From assembly GCA_025765615.1 (NCBI GenBank), contig JAIVFJ010000408.1:1-45883 (forward strand): DNA of 45,883 nucleotides, read 5' to 3'. Shown here in pieces: positions 1 through 10,855 of the stretch. A program made the translations under genes and the position numbers. Every line of letters starts with the position of its first letter. Position 1 is the first letter of the stretch. The notes below the pieces were generated by a model. The model was not told the origin of the DNA. It searched no databases and worked only from the letters and a program-made list of their open reading frames with translations. The DNA comes from Zopfochytrium polystomum. Its lineage: Eukaryota; Chytridiomycota; Chytridiomycetes; Chytridiales; Chytridiaceae.

Positions 1-801
1 CGCGTTTGCAGGGTTCTTTGCAGGTAAACACGAAACCCCTGCCAGCGCGGCTCCCGCGGTCGATGACGATGTGGAATAATCCGGCAGGCTGACGCCAGAG
101 TCCACCGAGAGCCGGCGGGGAAGAGAGCGATCTTCACTGGGGGCGGTTGCGGCTGCTGAAGGGAGTTCGAAAGAGCCTTTCCGACATCGTGGGTGACCAG
201 GACGGTAGCTTCCACCCCCACCATTGAAGCTGCTGCAACTGACGCCGCTGCTACTGCTGCTGCTGCTACTTCCACCGCTGTTTCGCCGGTTGTAAGCGGA
301 AGGGTCCGAGGAGGTTCCTTCTCCACTGTTGACGCACGACGACAACGGCAAGAGTGGCTGGAGCAACCAATAGTGTTGAGGAGGAGGGGAACTGTCGCCG
401 CTGGACCCCGAACAGCTGCTCGACCAGCAAAAGCGACCACAGCTGCAGAGAGGCGAGCTGTTCTCCATACTACGGTCGCCGTCGCATGGTGCATCACGAT
501 CCAAGGCTGGAAGCAGGCCTGCACCACTGCGCCAGAAGAGATCAGTTATGCGCGGAGGGGGGGAGGTGGGGACCTGGACGTACTGTTTGCCACAGACGAA
601 GGTGGTGGAGCGTGAGAGGCCAGGGTCGGTTGTGGCTGTGGTCGACTCAAAGACACTGCTGCTCGGTGGTGGTGGTGGTGGCGGCGGAGGCGGCGGCGAC
701 GAGGGTCCTCGTCGTCGTGTTGTCGACGATCCTGGCGTCGCGGGCGTCAAGGGCGGTGTCGAGGGCGGCGACAACGACGACAACGCCGGCGCTGTCGCCA
801 T
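1..801 (-). CDS. Hypothetical Ser/Pro-rich disordered protein, 3' end beyond window
   Basis: The minus strand is open without a stop from an ATG at 801 to the window edge (267 codons). The ATG has A at -3 and G at +4 and sits just downstream of a CT-repeat leader. The product starts MATAPALSS, then has a proline run with Ser flanks (about residues 35-50), a Ser run, and a basic, phosphosite-like stretch RRLSVDSGVS near the edge. No catalytic domain, signal peptide or membrane segment is visible; it reads as an intrinsically disordered N-terminal region. The plus strand carries shorter low-complexity ORFs over the same bases in codon-aligned antisense, so direction is not fully certain. I do not recognise the family. 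Splice sites inside the stretch cannot be excluded. Confidence 0.45.
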   Translation of the reverse strand, partial: MATAPALSSLSPPSTPPLTPATPGSSTTRRRGPSSPPPPPPPPPPPSSSVFESTTATTDPGLSRSTTFVCGKQYVQVPTSPPPRITDLFWRSGAGLLPALDRDAPCDGDRSMENSSPLCSCGRFCWSSSCSGSSGDSSPPPQHYWLLQPLLPLSSCVNSGEGTSSDPSAYNRRNSGGSSSSSSSSGVSCSSFNGGGGSYRPGHPRCRKGSFELPSAAATAPSEDRSLPRRLSVDSGVSLPDYSTSSSTAGAALAGVSCLPAKNPANA

Positions 802-815
802 TGTCAGCGGAAAGA

Positions 816-851
<36 letters not shown>

Positions 852-958
852 AGAAATGGGGAGACCGCCCCATGCCAGTTTGAGTACTTTCTCTGTCTCT
901 GGCTCTCTCTGCCTGCCTACTGAATCTTTCTCTCTCTCGTTCTCTCTCTGTCTCTCTG

Positions 959-991
<33 letters not shown>

Positions 992-1039
992 TTCTTTCAA
1001 GGTCAACGTGAGAAAGGGCTTTTCGTTCTCACGCTTCCG

Positions 1040-1075
<36 letters not shown>

Positions 1076-1110
1076 GGTCTGTCTGTCTGTCGGTCTGTCT
1101 GCCGAATGCA
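802..1110. repeat. Microsatellite block: GA, CT and TGTC tracts
   Basis: A (GA)n tract near 818-848 is followed by CT-rich sequence to about 1000 and a TGTC tetranucleotide tract at about 1036-1103 with a few TCGG interruptions. The complementary AGAC motif reappears at about 1208-1230. This probably serves as leader or promoter DNA for the minus-strand frame to its left. Confidence 0.8.
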
Positions 1111-1974
1111 AACAAGGAAGAAGTGCAAAAAAAATATGAAATGGAGAAATGAAAATCATTGAAAAAACGGCTAACCCCGGAAAACTGAATTGCAAAATGA
1201 AAAAAAAAGCCAGACAGACAGACCGACAGACGAGAGTTTACATATGCATCTTGATTGATCAATGCTTGGAATTCTTTTGTTGCTCCTTCGCCGCATTTTT
1301 TGTTATAAAATGTACATTGAAAAGGGGGGAAAAATGCTCGGTGGATCAAATGAATTTTATTAACAAAAGAGTAACAAAACGCGCCCCGACAAGTGGCCGG
1401 AAAAACCAATCACGCTTGCGACAATAATAGCAACAGACAAACAAGCAAATAAACAAACAAACAAAGTAATTTATTGAAGAAATGGGTGCCTGCGGATCTG
1501 GCTCCCAACAGACAGCGTGAAAATCCCAAAGGAGACAACACACACAAGACAAAAAAAAAATCATTTAAAAACTGAAACCAAACGGGAGTGCGGCGCTTTC
1601 AAGTCGGGTGCGGCCGCTGGAAACAAAACAAAAAAAAAACTAAGGAGATATTGTCGTTGCTAAAAAAAGTGGCTGCTTCCTTCAGCGCGCGTCAAAACTA
1701 GAAAAATTTTTCTTTCGACGCCAGTCGCTCTCCCAGTCCATCGCTCACTAAATTTACTGTTGCCCCAAACAGACGCATTTCTGTTTTTGCTATTCGGGGG
1801 TTCTTTCTTTTCTTTTTTTAGCGACAAAAACAGATGCTCTGTCGGAAAATGGGAAAAGCAAATTTTCCATTTTGGCTATGGAAGGAGGTCCATTTTTATC
1901 TCTTTTCCCCTCACGTTTTCACCTTTCACTTATAAATATTTTCTTCTTTTTTCAATTGGAATTGAAGCACCAGC
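1111..1974. other. AT-rich intergenic region with TATA box
   Basis: No ORF with protein-like composition was found. A-rich and T-rich homopolymers are common. A TATAAAT at 1931-1937 lies about 40 bases upstream of the ATG at 1975 and is a plausible core promoter for the plus-strand gene that follows. Confidence 0.5.
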
Positions 1975-3040
1975 ATGGACGACGGAATGGAGGCCAATCG
2001 ACCGGTGGGAAACGTCCAAGATGCGATTACCATGAAGCTTTTCCCACATTTCAAAGACTTTCAAGGTCAGCATAAGCCGAAAAAAGCTCAACCAAGGCTG
2101 GAAAGGCCGGACCCTGTGATCGTGTCAGCTGCAACACTGCCAGGCTTCGTCCAAAACCTCTTTGAATTGGTCAAACACAAAATTGGCCCGATGGCGAGAG
2201 TGGTCACGGCAGAGCCTCTTACTTTTGAAACACAGCCTGCACTGTATGCAGCTCAATTGAGCGATTCTCCTTTCCTCTTTGTGTTCGAGAAAGTCGGAAA
2301 TAACAGAAAGTACTCCTTGTCGGCACCAGCTGATGCCAGTAAGTCTGCAGATTTGAGGCATATCCATTCAGTTTGCTCAAGTGACTTGTCAACTTGTAGG
2401 GCAAGGCAACCTCACTGAAAAGACTTTAAATGAGAGTATCCTCCGGTCTTGGGCTAAAGCAGACATGGATCTATTCATCCTCAGGCATGGAGATTTGAGA
2501 ACCCTGTCGGACTTCAACACTTTTGCAGGCCAAGTTCTGAGCCGTACAGAAAGAGAAGATCGAGCAACAGCACCGGCAATGGAAACCCTCCTCGAAATCA
2601 TTGGAGAGCTCAAAATCAAACACCCTCATCTTGAGGCGAAACGCCAGTCTGCCTGGGGAATGTGGGCCAATAACATATCCAAGCTGCCTGTTCCACAACA
2701 AGCTGCTGCTATAGAAGCAGACCCACCAAACGAACTTAAGAGTCTTTTTCACCAAACTCCTCAGGCGGCTGATCGGCAGAATTCGCAGTTCTGACAGGAT
2801 GTACAAACTGTAAGCGACATCTTTGCCTCTCATACAGAGGAGCTTGGGCACCTTGAACGTTTGGCAAAAGATCTTCTTTCGCAAATTGAGAGGTTCCGTG
2901 CAGTAATCAAAGGTCAGCAACGTATGTTGGTTGGGGTTCTAGCTGTCCACCAACGACCACAAGAGACCGCACTGTCAAGGGAGCATCTCACAGAAATAAC
3001 TGATCGCTTAGACGATGATCACAATGAGCCAGATTCGTAA
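1975..3040 (+). CDS. Unrecognised two-exon gene with an in-frame TGA
   Basis: Exon 1 is 1975-2338 and exon 2 is 2400-3040, separated by a 61-bp intron with donor GTAAGT at 2339 and acceptor TTGTAG ending at 2399; splicing keeps the frame. The protein begins MDDGMEANRP and has no motif I recognise. A TGA at 2792-2794 (codon 253) ends the first reading frame, but the same frame continues with 81 well-formed codons to a TAA at 3038, followed by AATAAA at 3045. The extension is Leu/Glu/Lys-rich and looks like a coiled coil. The gene is therefore 252 residues with a fossil tail, a pseudogene with one nonsense change, or a readthrough product of 252 plus 81 residues. TGA ends other genes here, so wholesale code reassignment is unlikely. 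It faces the transposase remnant tail to tail. Confidence 0.6.
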
Positions 3041-3386
3041 TTTTAATAAATTGATTTTGCACTTACCCAATTGAAGCTTTGTTTGTACTTGTGCTGCCAC
3101 CAGCGTGGGGTTTGGCCAGTTCACAATGTTGTAAGCCCACTGCAGTAGTGGGCGCTCCTCCATCACGTTTGTAACCTTTACCAAACCTGCATACCCACCA
3201 ACCCACAATCCACATGCCCTGCACCCAGTTCCAAGGGGACTCCTCTTCGTCTATGCCAGCCGCCCCCAACCATATTGCAACTGCCGTTCGCCAACCATGT
3301 GGAGCAGGAAGGTTGCGCTGAGCCACAGGCACCCTCCCAATCTCCGACAATAAGCAATTTCTCATTTTATTTACTCCACTGCAGAA
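3041..3386. other. Convergent spacer with possible minus-strand exon remnant
   Basis: This lies between two tail-to-tail genes. It has a poly(A) signal for the left gene at 3045-3050. On the minus strand, 3063-3365 is open and followed by a good donor-like GGTAAGTG near 3069. Its translation is Trp-rich and unfamiliar. It may be a decayed exon; I do not assign a gene. Confidence 0.3.
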
Positions 3387-4785
3387 CTATTCACCATAAC
3401 AGTTGGCAAAACTATCGCTGAATGCCACTGTTGGATCGAAATGTCCCTCTTTGTACCCACACTTGCTGAAGATACGTTTCATCGAATAGTTTTCAAACTT
3501 TTGAAGGACTGACTCAATAAAAACAAACAAGCTGTAAGTCGTCATAGTTCCCTCTTGATATACTCAGCGCATTTTCATTTTCACAATGCCGAACATAATT
3601 TCAATAGGATTGTAAAACGGGCAGTAGGCTGGAAGAAACAAAGGGATTATGCCGTTAGAACGCAAATACATGACAAAATTTGAATCACAATGAATTTTTG
3701 CGCCGTCCATAATCCAAACGGAATGATAGCCAGGATACTCTTGGACCTCATCTAAATTGTGTTGATACTTAAGTGGTAATTGTTGAAATGAAAGCTTACT
3801 TGATTTAAGAGCGAAATTGCGACAGGCATTGACAAACTTCGCCCTTGTAAACGTTCCCTCTGTCCTGACAGATTCCAGAAGCCCTCCAACACCAATGAAG
3901 CAGAGGTATGATGCTCGTGGCAGGCGCTTGAACTCCCCACGGAAAACAAATGGGGTTTCCTTTTTTGAGAAGCCGCGGTTGCGCCGAAGATCCCGATTAT
4001 CAAAAGATATTTCGTCAAGAAACACCAAATTGCAGAGGCTCCAATCGATGTCATACAGCTCTTTGTTGTATCGCAGGATATCATCCAATCGAATGTTGAT
4101 TGCCCTGCGTTCAATAAGCTGAAAGTCATAAGACAAAATTATTTGGCGCCAGCGAGCAGGAGAGGGACAGGGAGTGGGAGAGAGAGATACAGAGGGGGAG
4201 ATGCAATGTGAGCAGGTCAGGAGAGAGGTATCAGAGGGTGGGAGGGCAGGGTGTCGCAGTCCCAGTCACACATGCGCTTGCGTTCACAGTCGTGATATTT
4301 GCTTTGCGCTGCTTCACCCCAATTAACAGCACAGCCACGACAGCCAGCCCTACACACCACAGATCCCACCGCCTCCTTCATCTCTCCACCACCGCCTGCA
4401 TGGCTGATATACAACAAACCTTGCGTGTGTATCCCAGCTTGTTAATGATTCTTGAGATTGTTGAAAGGCTAATGTCCTCACTCCAATGTTCAATGAAAGC
4501 ACGACGTATCTCATCAAGCTATGACAGTGGGTGCTTATCGATGAATGATCGAATCCAATGCTCATGATCGCAATTGAACTTGGAGTTGCTCTCACAGTTT
4601 GATCGTCGCCCAACTGTTCCAGTCTCCTCAAACTGTTTCTTCCATCTCCGCAAAGACCGCTCACCGACATGGAAATGAAGAGCCACTTCACGCTGAGTGA
4701 TTCCAAGAACTACCAGCGCGTAAAGGGCCCTGAGGCGAGAGTCTTCTGAGGGTTGTTGGCGGACTGCAACGCGTAGCGACTCCAT
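3387..4785 (-). pseudogene. Decayed Tc1/mariner-IS630-type DDE transposase
   Basis: Exon 1 runs 4785-4420 from ATG at 4785 and encodes an N-terminal helix-turn-helix (GITQREVALHFHVGERSLRRW). Exon 2 runs 4118-3387 and carries the DDE fold: first Asp in VFLDEISF, second in VWIMDGAKIH, and the final acid in FYNPIE. The intron (4119-4419, 301 bp) joins TRK to LIERRAI, a usual junction for this family. Two in-frame stops interrupt the frame: TAG at 4519-4521 and TGA at 3564-3566. Family-like sequence continues after both, including the C-terminal FSKCGY block, up to TAG at 3387. The normal product cuts and pastes DNA at TA dinucleotides. No matching terminal inverted repeats were found flanking it, so the element is dead and probably truncated. 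Confidence 0.8.
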
Positions 4786-5090
4786 GCTGGATATTTGCTG
4801 ATCGTGATCGCTGATCGCGCACGCTCGCGGACAACCGTGTTTGTCTGCCAACAACAAGGTTTTGTTTCGCTTTTTCTTTTTTGTAACAGATTTGTGTTCT
4901 TCTCTTTTCTCCAATTTTGATTCCAATCGGGTCTGTTTGGGGGCTCTGTTGTCGAATCCGCCAACTTCGACGCAGAGAGGTCGTTTCTCGTGCAAACAAC
5001 AATACGTACACGCCTTTTCAAAATAATTTCATGATTTTGTCGATGAATTACTCTGCAGCAAACTTTCAGCTGACTTTTTTGATCTCATTA
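4786..5090. other. Upstream flank of transposase remnant
   Basis: Open stretches here lack ATG starts and I see no convincing gene. A TA at 5089-5090 is the left target-site dinucleotide of the adjacent MITE. Confidence 0.4.
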
Positions 5091-5286
5091 CTGTCAATTT
5101 CATATACCTTGAGATTTTGAGGCAGCAAAATAAAAGTTTGGTGGAGGGCAAAAAAAACTTTTCACTATTGGAGACGGACCACCCCGAAATGGAGACTGAC
5201 CACACCCCCAATCGAAAACTTTTTTTTGCTCCCCCCGAAACATTTTGTTTTCAGCCCCAAAATCTCAAGGAATATGAAATTCACTG
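5091..5286. mobile_element. Foldback MITE, copy 1 (Tc1/mariner-like ends)
   Basis: A 196-bp element flanked by TA (5089-5090 and 5287-5288). The left arm begins CTGTCAATTTCATATACC and the reverse complement of the right arm begins CAGTGAATTTCATATTCC. The arms match over most of their length, about 90 bp each, so the whole unit can fold into a hairpin. No ORF. TA target sites with CAGT-like ends point to mobilisation by a Tc1/mariner transposase. Confidence 0.75.
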
Positions 5287-5453
5287 TAAAATTTGTTGGA
5301 ATCCGATCGCAAGAGTGGGAGCTGGAGGGCGTGACAAGTCAAGTCTGTGATCAACTTTTTTTTCTATATTTTCTTTTTACTCCAGGGGCATATTCCAACA
5401 AAATATTTGCGCACTCTTTTTTTTTTTTTTTTTTGACTTCGGAAACCCTCTTA

Positions 5454-5647
5454 CTGTCAATTTCATGTACCTTGAGATTTGAGGCAGCAAAAAAAAAGTT
5501 TGGTGGAGAGCAAAAAAAACTTTTCACTATTGGAGACGGACCACCCTGAAATGGAGACTGACCACCCCCCCAATCAAAAACTTTTTTTTGGTCCCCTGAA
5601 ACCTTTTTTTTTCAGCCCCAAAATCTCAAGGAATATGAAATTCACTG
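5454..5647. mobile_element. Foldback MITE, copy 2
   Basis: A second, closely similar 194-bp copy in the same orientation, 167 bp to the right of copy 1, flanked by TA at 5452-5453 and 5648-5649. It shares both arms and the internal near-repeat (GGAGACGGACC / GGAGACTGACC) with copy 1. Confidence 0.75.
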
Positions 5648-7144
5648 TAAACAGAGTGGCAGCCTGCAGGCTGCATTGGAACGCCAGTCTGCTATAATAT
5701 CTGTCCTCACACAGTCTGAACTGCAGCCAAATAGAACAGACACTCAAGACTGCACCCTCCACCACCACCACCCTCCACCGCCTTCCCACCGCTAGATTGA
5801 CGTCAGATCGTCGTTAGATCGTCAGATCATCATCGGATGGATGTCAGATTGACCACACAGGAGCCACTCACTACACAATTGGATAGCCACCTCACTGCAG
5901 TGGACACGACCACCCAGCTCCTCAGATTCTGCCTCCAGACAATTGAAGAATGGTTGAAATACGATAGCCTGATTGATGAGGACCTTGACGACTGTTCCTC
6001 TGCTGAACCTTCTTCTACTACTGTCCCAGCTCGATCAGCTAGCTGTCACCACATGCTCAACCCACATTACGCTTGCCCTGGCCAACACCTCCAGTTCCTC
6101 TTCAACTCCTCCCAACAGAACTGTCCCCAAACCGGCCCCCAAACCTGCCACCAAACCTGCCCCCAAAACTGCCTCAAAACCCAGGACCGCTGCCTCTACT
6201 TGACCAATATCCTTATTCATTCTTTTGTGAAAGCCCCTTTGCTATTGATATCACTCTAATTTCTCCAAAAAAAAAAAAAAAAAAAAAAAACAAAAAAAAA
6301 CAGAGACATTATTAGCAGGACTTCCTGCACCCCTTAGTCAGCTATGTCAACTAGCCCTGTGTCTAGCACGCCACCCTCGGTGATTAATCGGCAAAGCCTA
6401 CTTTTTTTTCCCACTAGTTTTTTTCTCAAAAACGATTGCACCAAACAAAAGGCAACAGATAGTCGCCGTACATGGAAACGTAGAACGAACGGGGAGGAGA
6501 AAGTTGAAACGGGGGGGGGCAAAGAGGCCAGGAGGTTGGGAGGGGTTACAAAAGGGAAAAAAGAAAAAAAAAAAAAAGAAAGGAGAAAACGTAATGGACG
6601 GGAAAAAAAGTGAGGAGGAGTCCAAAGGGCTGAACAAAGCCAAGGGCGAATGAATAGCATGAGGCAAAGGCAACCCGGTGGGCAGGAGTGGAAAGAAATG
6701 GCGTTCGGTTCCCCACCTGGCGACCCAGATAAACGGTTGTTCAAGAGAGGGGGGCGAACACACTTATAAGAGGACAAAAAAGAAAAAAAAATCACTTTGG
6801 GGGATACCAAACTCCTCCCACAGACAACAAGACAGGAAAATGAAGAAAAAAAGAGGGGGGTGGGGCGAAAAGGAAAACCAAGGCGGGCGCTCACCCAGAT
6901 GTCTCAAAAAGGCCGAAACCCCTAATCCATGCTCGGCTTGAAGACAATAGGCATGACGTCAAACAACACCTTTTCGCTCCCTTGGTCAACCCGCAAATCT
7001 TTCCGACAACTGACGAAATCGTCACTAGAAAAAAGACATTAATAAAGTGAAGGGAACGGGCCCGTAAGAACAGGGGAAAGACGTTTTTTTTTTTTTTTTT
7101 TGAATCGGTAACCGAAAGCGCATTTCTCAATCTCCTTTCGTGCT
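5648..7144. other. Intergenic, no supportable gene
   Basis: The plus strand at 5837-6259 has open frames, one with a Pro/Lys/Ala-rich C-terminus (near 6070-6203), followed by an A-rich run at about 6269-6300. This could be a decayed retroelement tail, but no domain is visible. 6334-6900 is open on the minus strand only because of T-rich homopolymers (Phe/Ser/Pro composition). A T tract at about 7084-7102 lies just beyond the 3' end of the acyltransferase. Confidence 0.4.
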
Positions 7145-9300
7145 TTAGAGACCGACTTCCTTCTTCATCTCGTCGTACTCGAGCTTGAAGCACCGCTCGA
7201 GCAGGTCCAGGTCCTTGTACAGCTCGGGAATGAGGTTGCAGCAAACAAAGAGCTTTTCGCCGTACGACAGTATGGCCCACATGCACGACGTGTTGGAGAC
7301 GACTGTGAGGGAGGGTTCCGGGGAGACGTCGTGGGGCAGTAACGGTACGTCAAGGCGAAAATGTATTCCGTTGGTTAGGAAAAAAATGTAATGAAATAAA
7401 GGACCAAGAAACAGAATAATATACCTGGCAAAATGCTCTCGATTTCCTCTCCGCAAATCATCGCCGGCTCGCTGGGACCCCTCAAATTAGTGACGGCGAT
7501 CGTATGCCGTGCCGCAAACTGGTAGGTCAAAATGGACAGCAACCTGTAGCCCAGCACCTTGTTCGCGACCGTCTGGAGAAAGATCTGGGCAAAAGGGAGG
7601 GGCTCGTTCTTGAGCGAGTCCATCGCCTTGTTTTCGGCCTTGATGCGGCGGGAGGGCGGACCAGAGAGGCCGGTGGGTAGCCAGCTGCTCACGAAGATGA
7701 ACTTGTTGTGGAGCTCGTCGTCTGTGAGGGAGCGGGGGAGGGCGACGGCGCTGGACGCGCGCATGAGCATACCGGGTTGGTCCTTGTTGATGTCAGGGAC
7801 GGCTTTCGGATCCATCACGGCGAGGTAGCGGCGGTATGCGCCGGCAATCAGAGCGAGGACAACGTCGTTTACGGTGGCGCCATGGGCATTTTTGATGGCT
7901 TTGATAGCGTTGAGGTCAAAGGGCTTGATTGTGAAGAAACGGCGCTTCGGCTCGTATTTGGCAGCAATGTGGTCGAACTTGACAACGGTGGGGGTATCGG
8001 CAACCCAGACGGCGTTGGAAAGCTGGGTGATGATTGCACCAATGTAGGAGCGAATGGTGTACTTGGGGAAGCGGTACTTTTTCTCGTCGGTCCACTCTGG
8101 GAACGGGTTTCCCTTCAAGTCTGTGCACAGCTCGCTGGCGAGGCGGACGAGCGAGACGCCATCGCCGATCGAATGGTGGATGTCCATGACGATGACAGAC
8201 GACGTGGGACTCTCGATCATGTACATGCGCCACAGCGGGCGAGAAAGGTCCCAGAACTTGTTGAGTAGGGATTGTAGCTCGATAGAAATATCGTGCTCGT
8301 TGTCCAGCTTGATGACGGCGACGTGCTCCATAAGCGACAGTTGGCTTGGCTCGAGGATGGCCCAGCTGGTGACACCGTTCTTTTCAACGGGGACAGAGCG
8401 GAAGCGCGGGAAGCGGGCAATAATGCGAGTGACCATCTTGTCAAGGAGCACGTCGAGCGGGGGCAGGCGGTTCTTCATGCGAATGACCGCGAGAATGTTT
8501 GACGGGGGAACGTCGACACCAAAGATGCCCTTTGACAGCAGTTGCGATTGCAGCTGTGATGTGTGTGTAATGGTAACGAAAGCATAAGTAGGGAAATTTT
8601 TGTCACCATCGTTGTTAGTTAGGGTTGTATTCGCGCAGTCGCGCAAGCCGCACAGCGAGAAAAATGTTTGGGCAGGGCAAAAGCACATCATCCTCACCGA
8701 CATCTTGCGACGGAGCGTGGGCAGGCGCGACACAATGTAGCCGGGGTGGAGCTGCGAAACACGGGCGAGTCCATTCTCGTCGATCTTGGAGCCAGCGCCG
8801 GCCGAAGAAGGAGACGAGCCATCGCCTGGAGCAACGCGGCGGAACGGGCAGGTTGGGGAGTAACATCCCGTTGTGGTGCCTTTGCAAGATGCCGAGTAGC
8901 AGCGGAGGGGCGACTTGATGTGGGATCGCGGCGAGTCCTGAGTAATCGTGGTCATGAGCTCTGGCGGAGGTGGCTGTGCGAGACCGAGTTCGAGAAAGGC
9001 GACGGACGCCAGCGCTCCTATGAGCAGGAGGAGCGCGAGGAAGGCATAGTAGATCGGGGTTGCGACGAGGCGTAGCAGGGACCAAAGCAGCGACGACGAG
9101 AGTGAAGGCGACGGTGAGGACGAGGAGGAGGAGGAGGAAGGAGCACTAGTAGAATCGGCGGCGGCATTAGCGGCGGCCGCAAAGGCGAGTACGGCAGCGG
9201 CGGTGAGGGCGGCGAGGGTGAGGGCGTTGAGTGCGTTGATCGGCGTTGGGCGGGCCGTGGCCCTGGCGATGGTGCTCGGACGAACGGTTGTTGACGTCAT
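7145..9300 (-). CDS. WS/DGAT-type acyltransferase (wax ester synthase / diacylglycerol acyltransferase)
   Basis: Exons are 9300-8698, 8553-7425 and 7302-7145, giving 629 residues. The intron at 8554-8697 has donor GTGAGG, acceptor CACAG, 144 bp and no stop. The intron at 7303-7424 has donor GTATAT and acceptor CACAG. ATG 9300 is the first true ATG; the frame extends upstream only through a poly-Lys stretch starting at TTG. Two hydrophobic segments (about residues 20-50 and 75-110) suggest an ER membrane anchor. The acyltransferase signature HHSIGDG lies near 8163-8183, and the C-terminal half has the GPSEPAM and SYGEKL blocks typical of the WS/DGAT C-terminal domain. Such enzymes transfer acyl-CoA to fatty alcohol or diacylglycerol to form storage lipid. 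The substrate cannot be told from sequence alone. Confidence 0.85.
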
Positions 9301-9641
9301 CGTCGACCCGCTTTTTTTTTTAAATTTTCTGGCCTGCGAACACTTTATTGTTTGTTTTTTTTTTTTTTTTTGCTTTTTTTTTTGCCCCCTCAACTAACTT
9401 TCTCTCTCTGTCTCTCTTTCTCTCTCTCTCTCTCTCTGTCTCTCTGTCTCTCTCTCTGCTCTCTCCTTTGAGCCAAAAATAAATATCAAAACAAAAGGGG
9501 GGTAAAATGGAAAAGAAAAAAAAAAAAATGAAGAAAAGGAAAACGGCGAAATCGATCGCCCGCCTCCTCCTCTCATTTTCGCGAACTTCCACTCGGCTGA
9601 ACCAAAAGCGGTCACGCGAGGAATGAATTGCAGGAGGAGAA

Positions 9642-9683
<42 letters not shown>

Positions 9684-10012
9684 CACTCAGCCTATGGCAT
9701 AATAAGACAAAAACCCAAAAGAGAACCCTCTTCCTTTCGAGTTATTTGCGATTGTTCTGCTTAATGTGTGTCTGTAGTTCTGTCTGCCGCCCAGTCTCCG
9801 CCAAAGCCTCGCTTCGTGCGTGCCCGGCTCGGATTTGGGGCCGAAAAACGTGACCCCGCGACTGGAAGCTTGCTTGCGAAAAAAAAAAAAAGAAAAAAAA
9901 AAAGGTAACTCTGTCTCCCCGCAATGAGCCAATTAGAGTAAACCGTCTTTATATTCCATTTCGCTCTCTCCAATCTCCAGTCAATTAGGGCTGAAAAAGT
10001 GAAACACAATAC
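9301..10012. repeat. Low-complexity upstream region with CT and GA tracts
   Basis: Poly-T runs (9311-9390), a CT tract (about 9402-9460), A-rich DNA and a (GA)n tract (about 9646-9679) occupy the 5' side of the acyltransferase gene. No supportable ORF. It probably contains the acyltransferase promoter and leader. Confidence 0.6.
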
Positions 10013-10756
10013 CTTCCCAAGTTCACTTTCCCATGTTGCGAATCTTTCCTGTGTGTTTTGCCTTGTTAGCAGTTGGTTTTGTTGGAATTTGAGTACAGAG
10101 AGCGTCCTTGTCATGTCATCCTTTGGGCTTTGGGCAGGGGCTCCCCTCGCCCACTGTGTGCCGTTCCACTGCACATCCATCTGCCTGTCCATCCCATCCC
10201 TTTGACACCAGCTACATCCATAGTTTGCACACAGTTTTGTCCTGGGGTTGCAAGCGCATCTTCCACCAGGGTAGGTAGTCCTGTGAACCTTCCACAAAGT
10301 CCACTGTGGGGAAAAAAAAAAAAAAAAACATAAAGTAAAGTGAGGGTTTGAATTACACAAAGTGGAGTTTGGGCTGTGGGACCCGGGGTGGGTCTTTTGA
10401 TGTTGCAAGCAGTGACCTGGATGCAGACTGCAGACAGAGCTGTTGCCTTGGTGGTCCCACCAAGGGGCCTCGGCATGGTGAAAGTGACTGCAGGAAACTG
10501 GTGCTGGGAGTCCATCTCTCCCTCATTGGCTGTGCGGCTAAGTACTGTGGTGAGAAGCACAGAGCACCTGTCTGAAGCTGCCAACTTTACAGTAGCAGGC
10601 GGAGTCCACTTCCGAGGACATCCTTGGCTGACACATACAGAAGTGGTCTGACCACACGAAGGGATTGGAGTATGTGGAGACAGACGCAGCGCCTGTACTA
10701 TCCAAGGCAGAAAAACAACTTTGCTGGGCAGTGAAAGAGTGGCAGACAGAGCCCAT
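10013..10756 (-). CDS. Possible cysteine-rich protein, two exons visible
   Basis: Exon 1 (10756-10568, 63 codons from ATG at 10756) and exon 2 (from 10303, open to at least 10013) join in frame through a 264-bp intron with donor GTGCTC and a T-rich acceptor ending CCCCACAG. Both exons carry C-x-C and paired cysteine motifs (FCMCQPR and ACYCK in exon 1; RCACNPRTKLCANYGCSWC in exon 2), which suggests disulphide-rich or metal-binding repeats. A donor-like GTATTG at 10012 may lead to a further exon not found. No signal peptide is evident. I do not recognise the family, and the region is surrounded by repeats, so it could be a fossil. Confidence 0.3.
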
Positions 10757-10855
10757 TTCAGTTGAACGCAGCAGACAGAGGATGAGACAGATAACAAAAT
10801 AAGGCTCGGCGGTTTGTCGGTTTTAACTGTAATCCTAACCCAAACTGGGTGTAAA

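Noticed and set aside
1..79. Plus-strand partial frame ending at TAA 77-79, read as the tail of a protein
   Set aside because: Only 25 codons, and the minus strand is open over the same bases for 267 codons with better features.
193..923. Plus-strand ORFs of 110-190 codons
   Set aside because: Low-complexity Thr/Ala/Arg/Gly translations that mirror the Ser/Pro-rich minus frame and microsatellites.
2742..2797. Possible 56-bp intron removing the TGA in the unknown gene
   Set aside because: Donor AGTCTT is poor and removal of 56 bp breaks the downstream frame.
2785..3566. Reassignment of TGA to an amino acid, suggested by two neighbouring in-frame TGAs
   Set aside because: Gag, Pol, PSD and ATG1 all end in TGA at sensible positions.
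6334..6894. Minus-strand 186-codon ORF
   Set aside because: Phe/Ser/Pro composition comes from T-rich homopolymers; no motif and no splice context.
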